NCBI GenBank assembly: GCA_902800305.1
Contig: CADCDP010000006.1
Coordinates: 49,282 to 113,281 of the forward strand
DNA: 64,000 nt
Direction of reading: 5' to 3'
Source: an uncultured Bacteroidales bacterium
GTDB lineage: Bacteria > Bacteroidota > Bacteroidia > Bacteroidales > Bacteroidaceae
The notes under the pieces are model-generated. The model was not told the origin of the DNA and ran no database searches. It worked only from the letters and a program-made list of their open reading frames with translations. Of this stretch, positions 53,818-62,534 are shown in pieces; within the stretch, counting starts at the first letter, position 1; each line of letters starts with the position of its first letter. The translations under genes and the position numbers were made by a program.

Positions 53818-55330
53818 CCACAAAAGTATTAAATGAATGAGCTTTCAGCGTGGCATTGAGGAACTTCTTGTCCAACTGCACCGTGATGGGTTTGGCGACA
53901 TCGCTGACATTTCCACAGATAACGACACGTTTGCCATCGGGACGACGGAAGACAATCGCCTGTGTGCCGTCCTCACGTTGCATGGGGCAATACCCCACCA
54001 TACGGCTACCAGGAGTGACGAAGTGCGAGAAATGCTTCACAGCATAATACTCAGCCGTGAGACGATGCTGCTTCGTCTTCGAATCCACATGAATGAGGGC
54101 ATTCTGATTCCACCCCCATGCACTCGTACCTCGGTCACAAAGGATGAAGTTCCAGATGAAATACTCATCGCATCCACGCCCGATGTAGTCGTGCAACAGG
54201 AAGAACGTATGCTCCCCTGCCTTCCAATCCATCGAACCATTGCCACACTCGCTTTCGCTGCTGATGAGGTGAAGGTCAGGATAACGCTGATGCAGTTCCG
54301 CAAGATGCTCACGACACTCCCATTGGATGCCCAACCCCATCACATCGTCCTTCAAGCCATCCACGATTTTCTCCACATAATCAAGACGGTTGGTGTTGAA
54401 GGTGCCCAAATAAAGCTTCACGTCGGGAAGGCGTTTGGCAAAAGTGGGTTTCAGATAGTTGTGGTTGAAATGCTGTGTACCCTCAGCCGTCCAGGCACAC
54501 CCAGGATAAGGCGTATAGCTGTAAGCCTCATTCTGATACATCACCATATCAATCGGGATGCCCTCGGCAGCATAAAGCTCCACAAACCGACAAAACATAT
54601 TGGCGTATGCCTGCAGATAGCGAGGGTCTTGAATCATGTAATCCTGCGTGGCAAGCCGACGAGGAAACACCCCTGTACGGTCGCCCAACAGCTTCATCTC
54701 GTCGGGGTCAGTCACCTCGTTGGAGTCATAGAGCATATAATCCTTCTCCTTCGGCTGTCGATTGTAGCGGCTGCTCAATACAGGGTAGTCGTCGTTGATT
54801 TTCATCCATGCAGGAGGACTCCAAGGCGACATCCAGAAAGTCAAATTGGGTTGTTCCTTCTGTGCCATCTTGATGAGCTGAATCACATTCTGCTTGTCGT
54901 GCTCGATGTTGAAATACTTCAACCCGAAATCACCCGCCACCGTATCGCACGAATACCACGCACGGCTATAGTCGTTCGCGTTCATCGTCAAGCGTCCACG
55001 GGTGAAATGCAGGTCACCATCGGGCGCAAAAAGGCCGTGCATCACCTCCTGCTGCGCCTTGGGTTCCAGCAGACGGATGGCATCGAGGTCAAGCTCATTG
55101 AAGCACGTGCCCCATGCACGAAATTCATGCCCCGTGTCCTGACTTCCCACACGAAGCATCGGTTCCCCACCCTTCGTTGTCAAGCTCGTTCGGCTCTGTT
55201 GCCAAACCGCCCCTTCCGTGGTTGTGTATTGCGTGAATGTCTGTGCCTTCACGAATGGCGTAGCCAACATCCATGCCCACGCCACAACCGCCATTTTGCA
55301 TCCCAAATTTTTCCTACTTAGATGAATCAT
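53810..55330 (-). CDS. Secreted glycoside hydrolase family 30
   Basis: The 506-aa product has a signal peptide (about 12-29, VVAWAWMLATPFVKAQ) and a (beta/alpha)8 domain of clan GH-A: GFG-like start GHEFRAWGTCFNELDLDA, FWMSPWSPPAWMK, general acid Glu268 in MVMYQNEAYSYTPYPG and nucleophile Glu359 (or 361) in HLISSESECGNG. A small beta domain closes the protein (GSRMVGYCPM... IVFRRPDGKRVVICGNVSD). GH30 enzymes act on beta-glucosyl, beta-1,6-glucan, xylan or fucosyl bonds; subfamily not settled. No SusC/D or regulator adjoins, so this is not a classic PUL. The promoter TAACTTTG is at complement 55357-55364. Confidence 0.88.
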   Translation of the reverse strand: MIHLSRKNLGCKMAVVAWAWMLATPFVKAQTFTQYTTTEGAVWQQSRTSLTTKGGEPMLRVGSQDTGHEFRAWGTCFNELDLDAIRLLEPKAQQEVMHGLFAPDGDLHFTRGRLTMNANDYSRAWYSCDTVAGDFGLKYFNIEHDKQNVIQLIKMAQKEQPNLTFWMSPWSPPAWMKINDDYPVLSSRYNRQPKEKDYMLYDSNEVTDPDEMKLLGDRTGVFPRRLATQDYMIQDPRYLQAYANMFCRFVELYAAEGIPIDMVMYQNEAYSYTPYPGCAWTAEGTQHFNHNYLKPTFAKRLPDVKLYLGTFNTNRLDYVEKIVDGLKDDVMGLGIQWECREHLAELHQRYPDLHLISSESECGNGSMDWKAGEHTFFLLHDYIGRGCDEYFIWNFILCDRGTSAWGWNQNALIHVDSKTKQHRLTAEYYAVKHFSHFVTPGSRMVGYCPMQREDGTQAIVFRRPDGKRVVICGNVSDVAKPITVQLDKKFLNATLKAHSFNTFVEK

Positions 55331-55373
55331 ATTCCTGATTGTTTGTTTCGACCTTGCAAAGTTACAAATAAAA

Positions 55374-55482
55374 GTGAAAAAGTAAAAGTGAAAAGTGAAA
55401 AATTTGCTACCGCAGCTGTTTACTACCAGTTGGTGTGCAAGTGCCGTGGCAAATTTTTCACTTTTCTTTTTTTACTTTTCAC
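55374..55482. repeat. ~109-bp inverted-repeat element, copy B
   Basis: The core (about 55400-55465) matches copy A at 53735-53800 with scattered substitutions. Ends are GTGAAAAAGTAAAAGTG against CACTTTTCTTTTTTTACTTTTCAC. It lies between the divergent promoters of the GH30 and phosphoribosyltransferase genes. Confidence 0.75.
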
Positions 55483-55491
55483 ATTTTCTCG

Positions 55492-55499
55492 TACCTTTG
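55492..55499 (+). promoter_or_regulatory. Promoter (-7 box) of the phosphoribosyltransferase gene
   Basis: TACCTTTG followed by CACACAGAAAA, 20 nt before the ATG at 55520. Confidence 0.65.
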
Positions 55500-55519
55500 C
55501 ACACAGAAAAAAGGATTTT

Positions 55520-56323
55520 ATGGGTATCACATTCGACAAAGAGGAAAAGATGTTCGTGTTTGACTTCGTGCATGACGGAGCGGAAGACAATATCAATTTG
55601 ACTGGAAACGGCTATCAGGTGGAGGCATTCGGAAAGTGTTTCTACTACGGCTATGAGTTTTCAGAACAAGTGGATGGTTCTGTGCGGAGTGCCTTCATCA
55701 AGCACCTCAAGTTCACGGAGTCGTTGCAAGACCATCCCGACCTCACCAACTTCATCAAGAAAGCCGTTGACAACCTCGACAAACAAATCAACCTCTACAA
55801 CTATGACCTTGTCGTGATGCCCGAATCCTCCAGCAAGGTCAATCAATACATGCTGCGTTACATCTACCGCTTTGCACAACCATCCCTGCACAAGATGGAA
55901 CTTGTCAAAGCTCTACCCGCAAGCATTTCGTTCGACATGAATGCTTACGAAAAGCAGTATCTTGAAGATGTGTTGGAAAATGGCCGTCCTCGCTACACTC
56001 AAGCCCAAAAGGAAGAAGTGAAGCAATCCATCCAGAAGATGCTCGACCTCATCCATCAGAAAGACTACTTCACCATTGCCAAAGACGTGAAAAAGAGTCG
56101 CTTCCGTCCTTACATGATGCACTTCTTGAAGTTTGCCACCAAAGCAGACGAAGAACTTTGTGCTTCCATTCGTCAGCAGAATGTCCTCATCATCGACGAT
56201 GTGACCACCAGTGGCTCAACCCTCAACGAGATACTCCGTACCCTCCGCATCCTCAACGAGGATAACGACATCACCATTTTTAGCCTCATTGGTCGGAAGG
56301 ATTTGATGGCAGAAGCATTCTAA
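55520..56323 (+). CDS. Phosphoribosyltransferase-domain protein
   Basis: I chose the ATG at 55520; a longer frame from 55322 would run through the repeat and the promoter. The 267-aa product has a type I PRTase PRPP-binding loop near its end (VLIIDDVTTSGSTLNEIL, about 221-238) and an NYDLVVMPESSSKVN segment (about 95-109) likely to form the preceding loop. The N-terminal 90 residues are unassigned. The substrate cannot be assigned; it differs from pyrimidine and purine salvage enzymes of standard length. Confidence 0.75.
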   Translation: MGITFDKEEKMFVFDFVHDGAEDNINLTGNGYQVEAFGKCFYYGYEFSEQVDGSVRSAFIKHLKFTESLQDHPDLTNFIKKAVDNLDKQINLYNYDLVVMPESSSKVNQYMLRYIYRFAQPSLHKMELVKALPASISFDMNAYEKQYLEDVLENGRPRYTQAQKEEVKQSIQKMLDLIHQKDYFTIAKDVKKSRFRPYMMHFLKFATKADEELCASIRQQNVLIIDDVTTSGSTLNEILRTLRILNEDNDITIFSLIGRKDLMAEAF

Positions 56324-56837
56324 CAATACATCATTTATTGATGCTCATTTGTGGGCATTGATGGATATTCGTGTTTCTCTTTTCACATATAATGCCCATG
56401 AATCTCCACAAATGGTCATAAATATTTATATGTGTTCAAATTATTCGACCTCAACTTTCGCATGTATCTTTTCACCACAAAGAAAACAGAGAGCACGGAG
56501 ATGCACGGAGAATTATTTTTTCCTTTTGAAAGGGAGAATACATGAGAAACCTAAAGGTTTATCGGCGAAGAAGGTCGCGCAGCCTCTCTGCGTAAGAGCC
56601 TTTAGGCTCCTCTGACCATCTCCACCTCATTATGCAAAAAGTGTTCCTCTGTGTTCCTCTGTGCTCTTGTGAAAACTCTGTGTTGAAAAGAATTCAGCAA
56701 CTTGCGAAACTTCAAATTCGACTTTCCGTATAATCGTGTAATCCGTCTCTTAGGAGACTCGCCCCAAAAAAATCCGTCTAATCCGTGCAATCCGTTGTTA
56801 AAAAAGAACTTGCGGAACTTTGAATAAAATTATCTAT
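56324..56837. other. Non-coding gap with degenerate short repeats
   Basis: No gene, promoter or terminator was recognised. The sequence contains phrases such as ACGGAGATGCACGGAG, GTGTTCCTCTGTG and AATCCGTCTAATCCG, which read as degenerate short repeats; a related phrase (GGATTTTACGGATTACACGG) is at 57106-57125. Confidence 0.4.
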
Positions 56838-56996
56838 CTATGATGCGTCTTTCGGATAGCGTTGTGCTATCTGCCTGTGCATTTCTGTTGCCTTCCGCGA
56901 TTCTTCTTCGCAGTTTATCTGCAAAGACTTCGATGCTGCAACCGTCCTTAAACATCTTTCCACTGATTCTTGATGAAACCTATTCAAATATGTCAT
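56838..56996 (-). CDS. Small hypothetical protein, 52 aa
   Basis: The start at 56996 (MTYLNRFHQESVERCLRTVA) follows a good minus-strand promoter, TACCTTTG (complement at about 57022-57029). An upstream in-frame ATG at 57056 would precede the transcription start. The product is a highly charged helical peptide rich in Arg/Glu (CEEESRKATEMHRQIAQRY). I do not recognise it. Its position next to a toxin-antitoxin pair suggests a small stress-related protein, but this is only context. Confidence 0.5.
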   Translation of the reverse strand: MTYLNRFHQESVERCLRTVAASKSLQINCEEESRKATEMHRQIAQRYPKDAS

Positions 56997-57157
56997 GGTG
57001 ACGATTGTTTTAATGACTTTGCAAAGGTAGTACTTTTTTCTATAGCCTCCAAACAAATCTTTCTTTTTTCAAAGAATTAGAAGCAGATACACTAAAGACA
57101 ACGGATTTTACGGATTACACGGATTTGGCAGCATTGGGTCCTCAAAGAGAACAATTA

Positions 57158-57487
57158 TCAATCCGCATTAAAGTATTGCCCCGAAACATGATTGTTTGTA
57201 ATATGACGTATAAAGAAAGCAGATTCTGTTTCTTCAAACAAGATATACCACGTTGTGTGGGCGTTCTTTCTATACGCTATATATTTCAAATCCGTTCCAT
57301 ATTTTGCAAATAGAGTTGGGGCTTTTCGTTTAGGATAAGCATGAATGGAAGAAGTGATAAAATGTTCTATGTCATCTATATATTTTAGCGCATACTCGTC
57401 ATAACTGAAAAAGCCCTGTTCGACAAGTATATCGAACAGCTCTTCCAATTCGTCCAAGAATTCAAGAGACAACACGATTCTTTTCAT
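57158..57487 (-). CDS. RelE/ParE-type toxin
   Basis: The start at 57487 (MKRIVLSLEFLDELEELFDIL) gives a 109-aa product of normal RelE/ParE size; longer frames to 57607 lie within the antitoxin gene. The fold signature is SLEFLDELEELFDI, a central helical part, then GTDLKYIAYRKNAHTTWYILFEET and a C-terminal strand (SAFFIRHITNNHV). Such toxins cleave ribosome-bound mRNA (RelE) or poison gyrase (ParE); which applies is not visible. It overlaps the preceding antitoxin gene by 26 nt. Confidence 0.7.
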   Translation of the reverse strand: MKRIVLSLEFLDELEELFDILVEQGFFSYDEYALKYIDDIEHFITSSIHAYPKRKAPTLFAKYGTDLKYIAYRKNAHTTWYILFEETESAFFIRHITNNHVSGQYFNAD

Positions 57488-57680
57488 ACACCCTCTTTTC
57501 CATTCTTGCACGCAGCAAAGCAAAGCCCTCATGAAGTGGTATGCCATTCTCCACTGTAGCATGTGAATCGTAATGTCTGTCAAAGAAATCCATCGTCTGT
57601 CGCACATTCATAGGGACAACAGGCTCTTCTACAACCGATGTTTTCTCCGTTTCAGTCATTTTATCAAGATAATCTTTCAT
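57462..57680 (-). CDS. Antitoxin of the RelE/ParE-type pair
   Basis: The 72-aa acidic protein lies directly upstream of and overlaps the toxin gene, the usual antitoxin-first order. It has no strong DNA-binding motif I can name; the central VRQTMDFFDRHYDSHATVENG and basic tail (RARMEKRVYEKNRVVS) may be the toxin-binding part. The promoter is TACTTTTG on the minus strand (complement at 57702-57709), just before the start. Confidence 0.6.
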   Translation of the reverse strand: MKDYLDKMTETEKTSVVEEPVVPMNVRQTMDFFDRHYDSHATVENGIPLHEGFALLRARMEKRVYEKNRVVS

Positions 57681-57785
57681 AGTTCTTTATTTATTCGTTT
57701 GCAAAAGTACGAAACATTCTTGAACCACACAACAAATCCATAAAAAAACTTGATGATTATCCACGATGACACCACCATTTCTTCT

Positions 57786-57876
57786 AGATAGGCAACGACG
57801 TTGCCCCGCATGACTCTTCGTCGTTGAGCCTTGAGACTCTACGTCGTTGCCCCTCGTGACTCAACGACGGAGAGTC
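57786..57876. repeat. Hairpin repeat, copy 2 (inverted, degenerate), before the Abi_2 gene
   Basis: ATAGGCAACGACGTTGCCCC and the following GACTCTTCGTCGTTGAG...CTCAACGACGGAGAGTC mirror 20316-20407 in opposite orientation. The stem here has mismatches, whereas copy 1 is perfect. Confidence 0.75.
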
Positions 57877-58035
57877 AGCGGAAGCCGCGGCAGTGCCTCT
57901 TGCGAAGCACCACAGAATTTACAGAACAAATAAACGTTTATCTTGTGCCGCAGCTAACCACAGCTCACGTTTTTTGTTCGTTTTCATCAAAAAAAGCATT
58001 TTCTTTTTGGGAAAAAGCAATTATCCCTCAAAAAG

Positions 58036-58067
58036 TTTGGTCAGTTCAGAGAAAAGCAATACCTTTG
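58036..58067 (+). promoter_or_regulatory. Promoter of the Abi_2 leader RNA and gene
   Basis: TTTG (58036-58039), 20-nt spacer, TACCTTTG (58060-58067): ideal consensus spacing, 66 nt before the Abi start. Confidence 0.75.
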
Positions 58068-58073
58068 TATCGC

Positions 58074-58128
58074 CAGAACCCGCCAAGCCTCTCCACGATG
58101 CTCAAATGTGCGGGTCGTTTTTATTTTT
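58074..58128 (+). ncRNA. Short leader RNA with intrinsic terminator ahead of the Abi_2 gene
   Basis: Immediately after the promoter, ACCCGC (58078-58083) pairs with GCGGGT (58110-58115), and the stem is followed by CGTTTTTATTTTT. The terminator ends 6 nt before the ATG. The transcript would be about 50-60 nt, either a small RNA on its own or an attenuator. Non-coding RNAs directly upstream of AbiF/AbiD-like genes have been reported, as far as I recall; this one fits that arrangement. Confidence 0.6.
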
Positions 58129-58133
58129 GTACC

Positions 58134-59036
58134 ATGAACAATAAAATACCATTCCAGAAGCCATACACCAATGCGCACGACTTGGTCAAACTGCTACAAT
58201 CACGTGGCTTGGCGATAACCGATGCTGTCAAAGCAGAGAGATACCTCGAATTTATCGGCTATTATCGTCTGTCAGCCTATATGTACCCACTATTGCAGAT
58301 GCCCAAGGAACAGCACCTTTACAAACCGAACACCTCGTTTGATCAAGTGATGATGCTTTATCGCTTCGACAAGAAACTGCGCCTGCTCATCTTCAACGAG
58401 ATTGAAAAGATTGAAGTGGCCGTGCGTAGTGCCATTGTCAATACAGGAAGCGACATGACGGGTAATCCTTTCTGGATGACTGACAGCAGCAATTTCATTG
58501 ACACAAAGAAGTTCCGTCACACGATGGATTTGATAGATGCAGAGCTGCATCGTTCACGGGAAGATTTCATTGTCCATTTCAAACAGACCTACACCGATGC
58601 CTACCCTCCTGCCTGGATTTTGGCGGAAGTGCTCCCTTTCGGTGTCATCACTAACATGTTCAGCAACATCAAGACCGCCCGCATCAAAAAGACCATTGCT
58701 CAGAAATTTGGCTTGCAGGTAGCACCTTTCGAGTCGTGGCTTACCATCGTGACCTTGACACGCAATTCCTGCTGTCACCATGCCCGAGTGTGGAACAAAC
58801 AGAACACCATTCGCCCCATGCTTCCCAATCGTATGACGGGCTGTTGGATTACACTGCCGACGGATACACTCCGCATTTACTTTGACTTATGCATCATCAA
58901 ATACTTCCTCAACATCATTTCTCCCCAAAATGACATGAAGGCAAAGATTGATGCACTCCTTGCCAACCATCCAGATATAGACATTGTAGCGATGGGGTTC
59001 CCCCATGGATGGGAGAACGAACCATTATGGCAATAG
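58134..59036 (+). CDS. Abi_2 (AbiD/AbiF-like) abortive infection protein, HEPN superfamily
   Basis: The ATG at 58134 is used because the longer frame from 57831 runs through the repeat, promoter and terminator. The 300-aa product matches Abi_2: an N-terminal PFQKPYTNAHDLVKLLQSRGL, RYLEFIGYYRLSAYMYPL, KKLRLLIFNEIEKIEVAVRSA and YPPAWILAEVLPFGVITNMF. A HEPN-type Arg-X4-His motif is intact at R210-NSCC-H215 (LTRNSCCHHARVWN), predicting ribonuclease activity. Such proteins arrest infected cells or act as toxins. It stands beside a toxin-antitoxin pair in a small defence patch. Confidence 0.85.
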   Translation: MNNKIPFQKPYTNAHDLVKLLQSRGLAITDAVKAERYLEFIGYYRLSAYMYPLLQMPKEQHLYKPNTSFDQVMMLYRFDKKLRLLIFNEIEKIEVAVRSAIVNTGSDMTGNPFWMTDSSNFIDTKKFRHTMDLIDAELHRSREDFIVHFKQTYTDAYPPAWILAEVLPFGVITNMFSNIKTARIKKTIAQKFGLQVAPFESWLTIVTLTRNSCCHHARVWNKQNTIRPMLPNRMTGCWITLPTDTLRIYFDLCIIKYFLNIISPQNDMKAKIDALLANHPDIDIVAMGFPHGWENEPLWQ

Positions 59037-59139
59037 AACAGAGGATAATCATTATGTTTTCCCCGCCATGAGGACAGCCCAAGCGAGGAGGGTTTTGGTT
59101 TCGTGTTTGCGAGTTTCGAGAAAAGATGCACGGTCAGTT

Positions 59140-61410
59140 CTATTGCACGGGGCGAACGGTGAGCCCAGCGACGCGATCGATGCGTTTCCAGCCCGGATAT
59201 CCCGAAAATAAGAGGAGGTAGGCAAGGCGCGGGTCCGGGGAGCTCTCGTCAAACGAAGACGACCAATAGAAGCCGTAGTCCTCGCGGAACAGCTCACCTC
59301 TCTGGCGGAGGCCAGCAGCGGGCAGGAAAACGCTATTGCCGTTAGGACCTTCGAACAAACAACCGTCCACGTCGTTCTGCTGAGTCCTTTCGCTGAAGCA
59401 ATTGTTGAGAAGTTCTTGAATCTGCGTTAGCGAAGGCATGCGCCAAGGTGCGCCCCAGTTGGCCGTGGCCGCATCGTACCCAGTGCCAGCAATGTCGGAA
59501 CCAATGTTATTACAACTCCAATAGAGCCCTTCATCTTCATCCCAAAAGCCTTCATTGTTATCAACAACATAAGCATATTGGTAAGTACTCGGGCTATACA
59601 CGCTCTTCGTACTCGTCTCGCCCCAAGCGTAATAGCCGCCATAACCTTCGGGAGAGGAAGCCCCAACGTTGCAGCAAGCCCACTTCGTACCAGAAGGCAA
59701 GCCGAGGTCAATCGCATGGGGGTGATTGGCATCGGGGCACATCTCGCCACCCTCGTAATCCAACGGGTAGTCGTGCGGCTCGCCATAGTAACATTCACTG
59801 TCACCCACATACTGCACGTAGCCGTAAAGGCGGGCGGTGCTGTGAGGCTCATTGCGATAATAGGCATAGTTGGTGTCGGTGTAGGATATGCCGTGCACCT
59901 TCAAGGATATATACGCCTTCTTCCCCTGCGGGTCTTCATACACGTAGCCCCAGTCGTACACGTTCTCCACATCCTCTATCTCAACCGTCGTGGCGGCATG
60001 GAAGCGATAGTCGTAATACTCGTCTTCGTTGATGAAACCATACTCTTCATATTCGGAGTTGATAATTTTGAAATCGGTGATGGTGACGGGAACAGGACAT
60101 TTCTCCACCTCTGCTTTAGGATCGGCAAGCATCTCCACTCCGAACAGTTTGACAGTGGGATAGACCTCATAGCCAACGGATGGGGACTGTTCGAAAAAGG
60201 AAGAATAGAGTTCGGCTGATGGTCCTGTATAATCGTAAGCAGAATAGCCCGTTGTGCCATCCAACGTCTCTTTTTCGAACAGCGTGAAGCCCAAATCTAC
60301 GGGGAGACTGATGCCTGAAGCTTTAGCTGAGGCATAAAGGATACTGCCATTACCCTTTTCACGCTGAAGTTTCGTATCGGAAAAATCGGGGACAATGCCA
60401 GCACGGGCAAAAACATGTTCATCCGAAAGAGCTTCGAAATTATGATCCCTGTCAAAGTTCACGAGATTGGCTTGAATGCCAACATTATAGAAGCCACTGA
60501 AGTACACGTCGCTACCCTTGATCGTATTGTACACTTGAGTGGAATGCAGGGAGGACTCCATGTCTTTTCTGTAGAGCATCGCATCGCCTCCCACCTTGAT
60601 GCCAGCCTCGGCTCTGAAAGCGGTGCTGGCAATACGCTTGTCAAAAAACACGATGCCGAGTTCTCCGTAAATTCCACCGCTGAAAGCACCTTCTACGAGA
60701 ACCTGACCACTATGATTGTTTGAAAGGCGGACATTGTTAAATGAGAGCCGTGGAATGAGCCAATGATTACTGCTCGCCTCACAATGAAACGAATAGCGGA
60801 AAGTCTGCTGCCAGTGCTGCTCCATGCTTACGGTAGCTTCTGCGCGTAAAAATGCACCGACTTCCCCGTAGAGCCAAAGGAAAGGAATCCCCAGTTCGAC
60901 GATAGGAATGATGCCGGGGGTGAAATCATGCGACCACTCAATATGGCCAGAGAGAGAAAAGTCCTCGTTGACCACGTCTTCTTCTGTAATGTTGAGCAAG
61001 TAGACAACACCAAGAAGAGGGGTAACCGCTATCACCGCCTTGCCTGTCCATGTGGGGGTAATGCGCACATTAAGATGACTTTCCGCACTGAACGCCAAAT
61101 CACCACGGATGTCGGGCTTGATGTTGGGGGTGACGAAGTTGGTCAAGGGAAAATTGAAAGGGCCTGGGCTGTATTCCCCTTCCCAATGCCCCAACTCATT
61201 CCATGCTTTGCGCTGTTTTGCCTCTGTGCCTTCAGGAGTGCCCCTGCTTACGAAGAAGAAATACTCAAAGACTTCGTCGAGACCGACAGAACTGCACACG
61301 ACAGCGATAGAGTCACCTCGATTTTCGACGGTCTCCACTTGTCCAGCAAAACCGATGGGAAAAGTAGGACTGACTTCTGTCGTGACAAGTTTGTCGCCGA
61401 TGTGGGGCAA
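59140..61410 (-). CDS. C-terminal part of a frameshifted secreted protein (FISUMP-like domain)
   Basis: This frame gives 756 aa without a signal peptide. The first Met at 61410 is artificial: the same frame is open back to the A8 tract at 61436-61443, where it meets the upstream dockerin-bearing frame. The long middle part is beta-rich and unassigned. The last ~190 residues resemble the FISUMP/DUF1566-type surface domain (HAIDLGLPSGTKWACCNVG, YGGYYAWGET, GAPWRMPSLTQIQELL, FWSS-like YGFYWSSSFDESS and LTVRPVQ at the end). Such domains occur on secreted or surface proteins of Bacteroidales. It is not expressed from this start as annotated unless the frame is restored. Confidence 0.6.
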   Translation of the reverse strand: MPHIGDKLVTTEVSPTFPIGFAGQVETVENRGDSIAVVCSSVGLDEVFEYFFFVSRGTPEGTEAKQRKAWNELGHWEGEYSPGPFNFPLTNFVTPNIKPDIRGDLAFSAESHLNVRITPTWTGKAVIAVTPLLGVVYLLNITEEDVVNEDFSLSGHIEWSHDFTPGIIPIVELGIPFLWLYGEVGAFLRAEATVSMEQHWQQTFRYSFHCEASSNHWLIPRLSFNNVRLSNNHSGQVLVEGAFSGGIYGELGIVFFDKRIASTAFRAEAGIKVGGDAMLYRKDMESSLHSTQVYNTIKGSDVYFSGFYNVGIQANLVNFDRDHNFEALSDEHVFARAGIVPDFSDTKLQREKGNGSILYASAKASGISLPVDLGFTLFEKETLDGTTGYSAYDYTGPSAELYSSFFEQSPSVGYEVYPTVKLFGVEMLADPKAEVEKCPVPVTITDFKIINSEYEEYGFINEDEYYDYRFHAATTVEIEDVENVYDWGYVYEDPQGKKAYISLKVHGISYTDTNYAYYRNEPHSTARLYGYVQYVGDSECYYGEPHDYPLDYEGGEMCPDANHPHAIDLGLPSGTKWACCNVGASSPEGYGGYYAWGETSTKSVYSPSTYQYAYVVDNNEGFWDEDEGLYWSCNNIGSDIAGTGYDAATANWGAPWRMPSLTQIQELLNNCFSERTQQNDVDGCLFEGPNGNSVFLPAAGLRQRGELFREDYGFYWSSSFDESSPDPRLAYLLLFSGYPGWKRIDRVAGLTVRPVQ

Positions 61411-62272
61411 AAGATTCGTAGGAGTGTCTGTCTTGAAAAAAAACGGTCAGCGAGTCAGACGAGAGAACATAGCTGCGTATGTCACCCTCTATCACTTTCA
61501 CGTCTGGCTGGTATTTTGTTTCGGGTGTGACGAACCCCACGCTGTCTATCGCCGCCAAGGGGATGCGGTAAGTGCTGTCGGAGGTATAAACAACCTGGGT
61601 CACGTAGCCGTTACAAAAGGTGCTGTCGAGGTCGTAGCAGGAGTAGTGGATACTGTCCACCTCGTCACGGAAGAAGGCATTGAACTGGCCGTCGTTGCGG
61701 TAGATGTAGAAGGCATCGAAGAGGATGTGCTCGCCGTCGGAACTGTAGGGCTGGTCAGCCTTGGTATCGTTGATGCCCGTGCCGTTGCCCTCGTAGGTGA
61801 ACTTCAGCACGTCGGCGGCTGGGTAGGACTGATTGAGCACGGGTGAGAGGATGTCCACCGTGCCGTCGCCAAAGGTCACGCGGGGTTGTTTGTACAGCTC
61901 GATGCGTGTCTGTGTGCCGTTGGCGTGCCACAGGACGAGCGTCGAATTTTCTTGCGTTTCGGGGCACAATCCGCCGCCCTTTCCCAGAATCACATTCACC
62001 AGTTGGGTCACATCGCTGATGTTTACTTCACCATCACCATCCATATCGCCCAAAGGACGAGTAGAGCCGTCGGGCATGGTGACCGGCTCTGGCTCAAGTT
62101 CTGATGTCTTCCCCAAAATCTTGTTCACCAAGGCTGTCACGTCACTGATGTTCACCTCGCCATCGCCGTCCATGTCACCCAAGGGATGGGTGGTGCCGTT
62201 GGGCATAATGACGGTTTGCGCCGGGGCAGTCATGCAACCCAGCAACAGAATCGCTAAAAGTAAATGCTTCAT
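61313..62272 (-). CDS. N-terminal part of the frameshifted secreted protein (signal peptide and two dockerin-like repeats)
   Basis: The start at 62272 (MKHLLLAILLLGCMTAPAQ) gives a clean signal peptide; ATG 62284 adds four residues. Two almost identical calcium-loop units follow (LGDMDGDGEVNISDVTALV and LGDMDGDGEVNISDVTQLV), then a beta-rich part (about 110-280). The frame fits the downstream ORF up to LSSDSLTVFF at the T8 tract (A8 on the plus strand at 61436-61443); after it the translation becomes basic and out of character (HRRQTCHDRSQSYFSHRF). Removing one T joins it to the 59140-61410 frame as KTDTPTNLLPHIGDKLV, a protein of about 1040 aa. Confidence 0.65.
   Translation of the reverse strand: MKHLLLAILLLGCMTAPAQTVIMPNGTTHPLGDMDGDGEVNISDVTALVNKILGKTSELEPEPVTMPDGSTRPLGDMDGDGEVNISDVTQLVNVILGKGGGLCPETQENSTLVLWHANGTQTRIELYKQPRVTFGDGTVDILSPVLNQSYPAADVLKFTYEGNGTGINDTKADQPYSSDGEHILFDAFYIYRNDGQFNAFFRDEVDSIHYSCYDLDSTFCNGYVTQVVYTSDSTYRIPLAAIDSVGFVTPETKYQPDVKVIEGDIRSYVLSSDSLTVFFQDRHSYESFAPHRRQTCHDRSQSYFSHRFCWTSGDRRKSR
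61436..61443. other. A8/T8 homopolymer at the frameshift point
   Basis: Eight A (plus strand) lie exactly where the dockerin-bearing and FISUMP-bearing frames meet. With seven, the reading frame is continuous. Either a sequencing error, a slipped-strand phase switch, or a true disabling mutation. Confidence 0.7.
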
Positions 62273-62534
62273 TGGTTCTTCCATTTATTGAGTTTGTACT
62301 AAAGTTGGTTTCGTCTCTTTCAAGAAGCCGGCACTAACCTTAGGCACAAGAATAGCGCAGACCCCTCACATAATTCTCCTACAGGTCTGCTACAACCTCT
62401 AACCATATTATGGATTAGCCTGCGCTTGGCGCAAGCTCCATTTAGGTGTTAATGTGCTCTTTGTTCTCGTTCGGGGTAGCAGTTCGTAGGAGAAATTTGA
62501 GCAAATAAAATGTCATGTTCCGAGGAACACGTGG

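Noticed and set aside
54475..54798. 107-codon plus-strand ORF inside the GH30 gene
   Set aside because: Shadow frame, Pro/Ser/Arg-rich, no supporting signal.
53837..55321. 494-codon plus-strand ORF opposite the GH30 gene
   Set aside because: Antisense shadow: the GH30 frame carries a signal peptide and catalytic motifs, the opposite frame has no recognisable motif.
57831..58133. N-terminal 101-codon extension of the Abi_2 frame
   Set aside because: It runs through the hairpin repeat, a consensus promoter and a terminator; the product from 58134 already matches full-length Abi_2.
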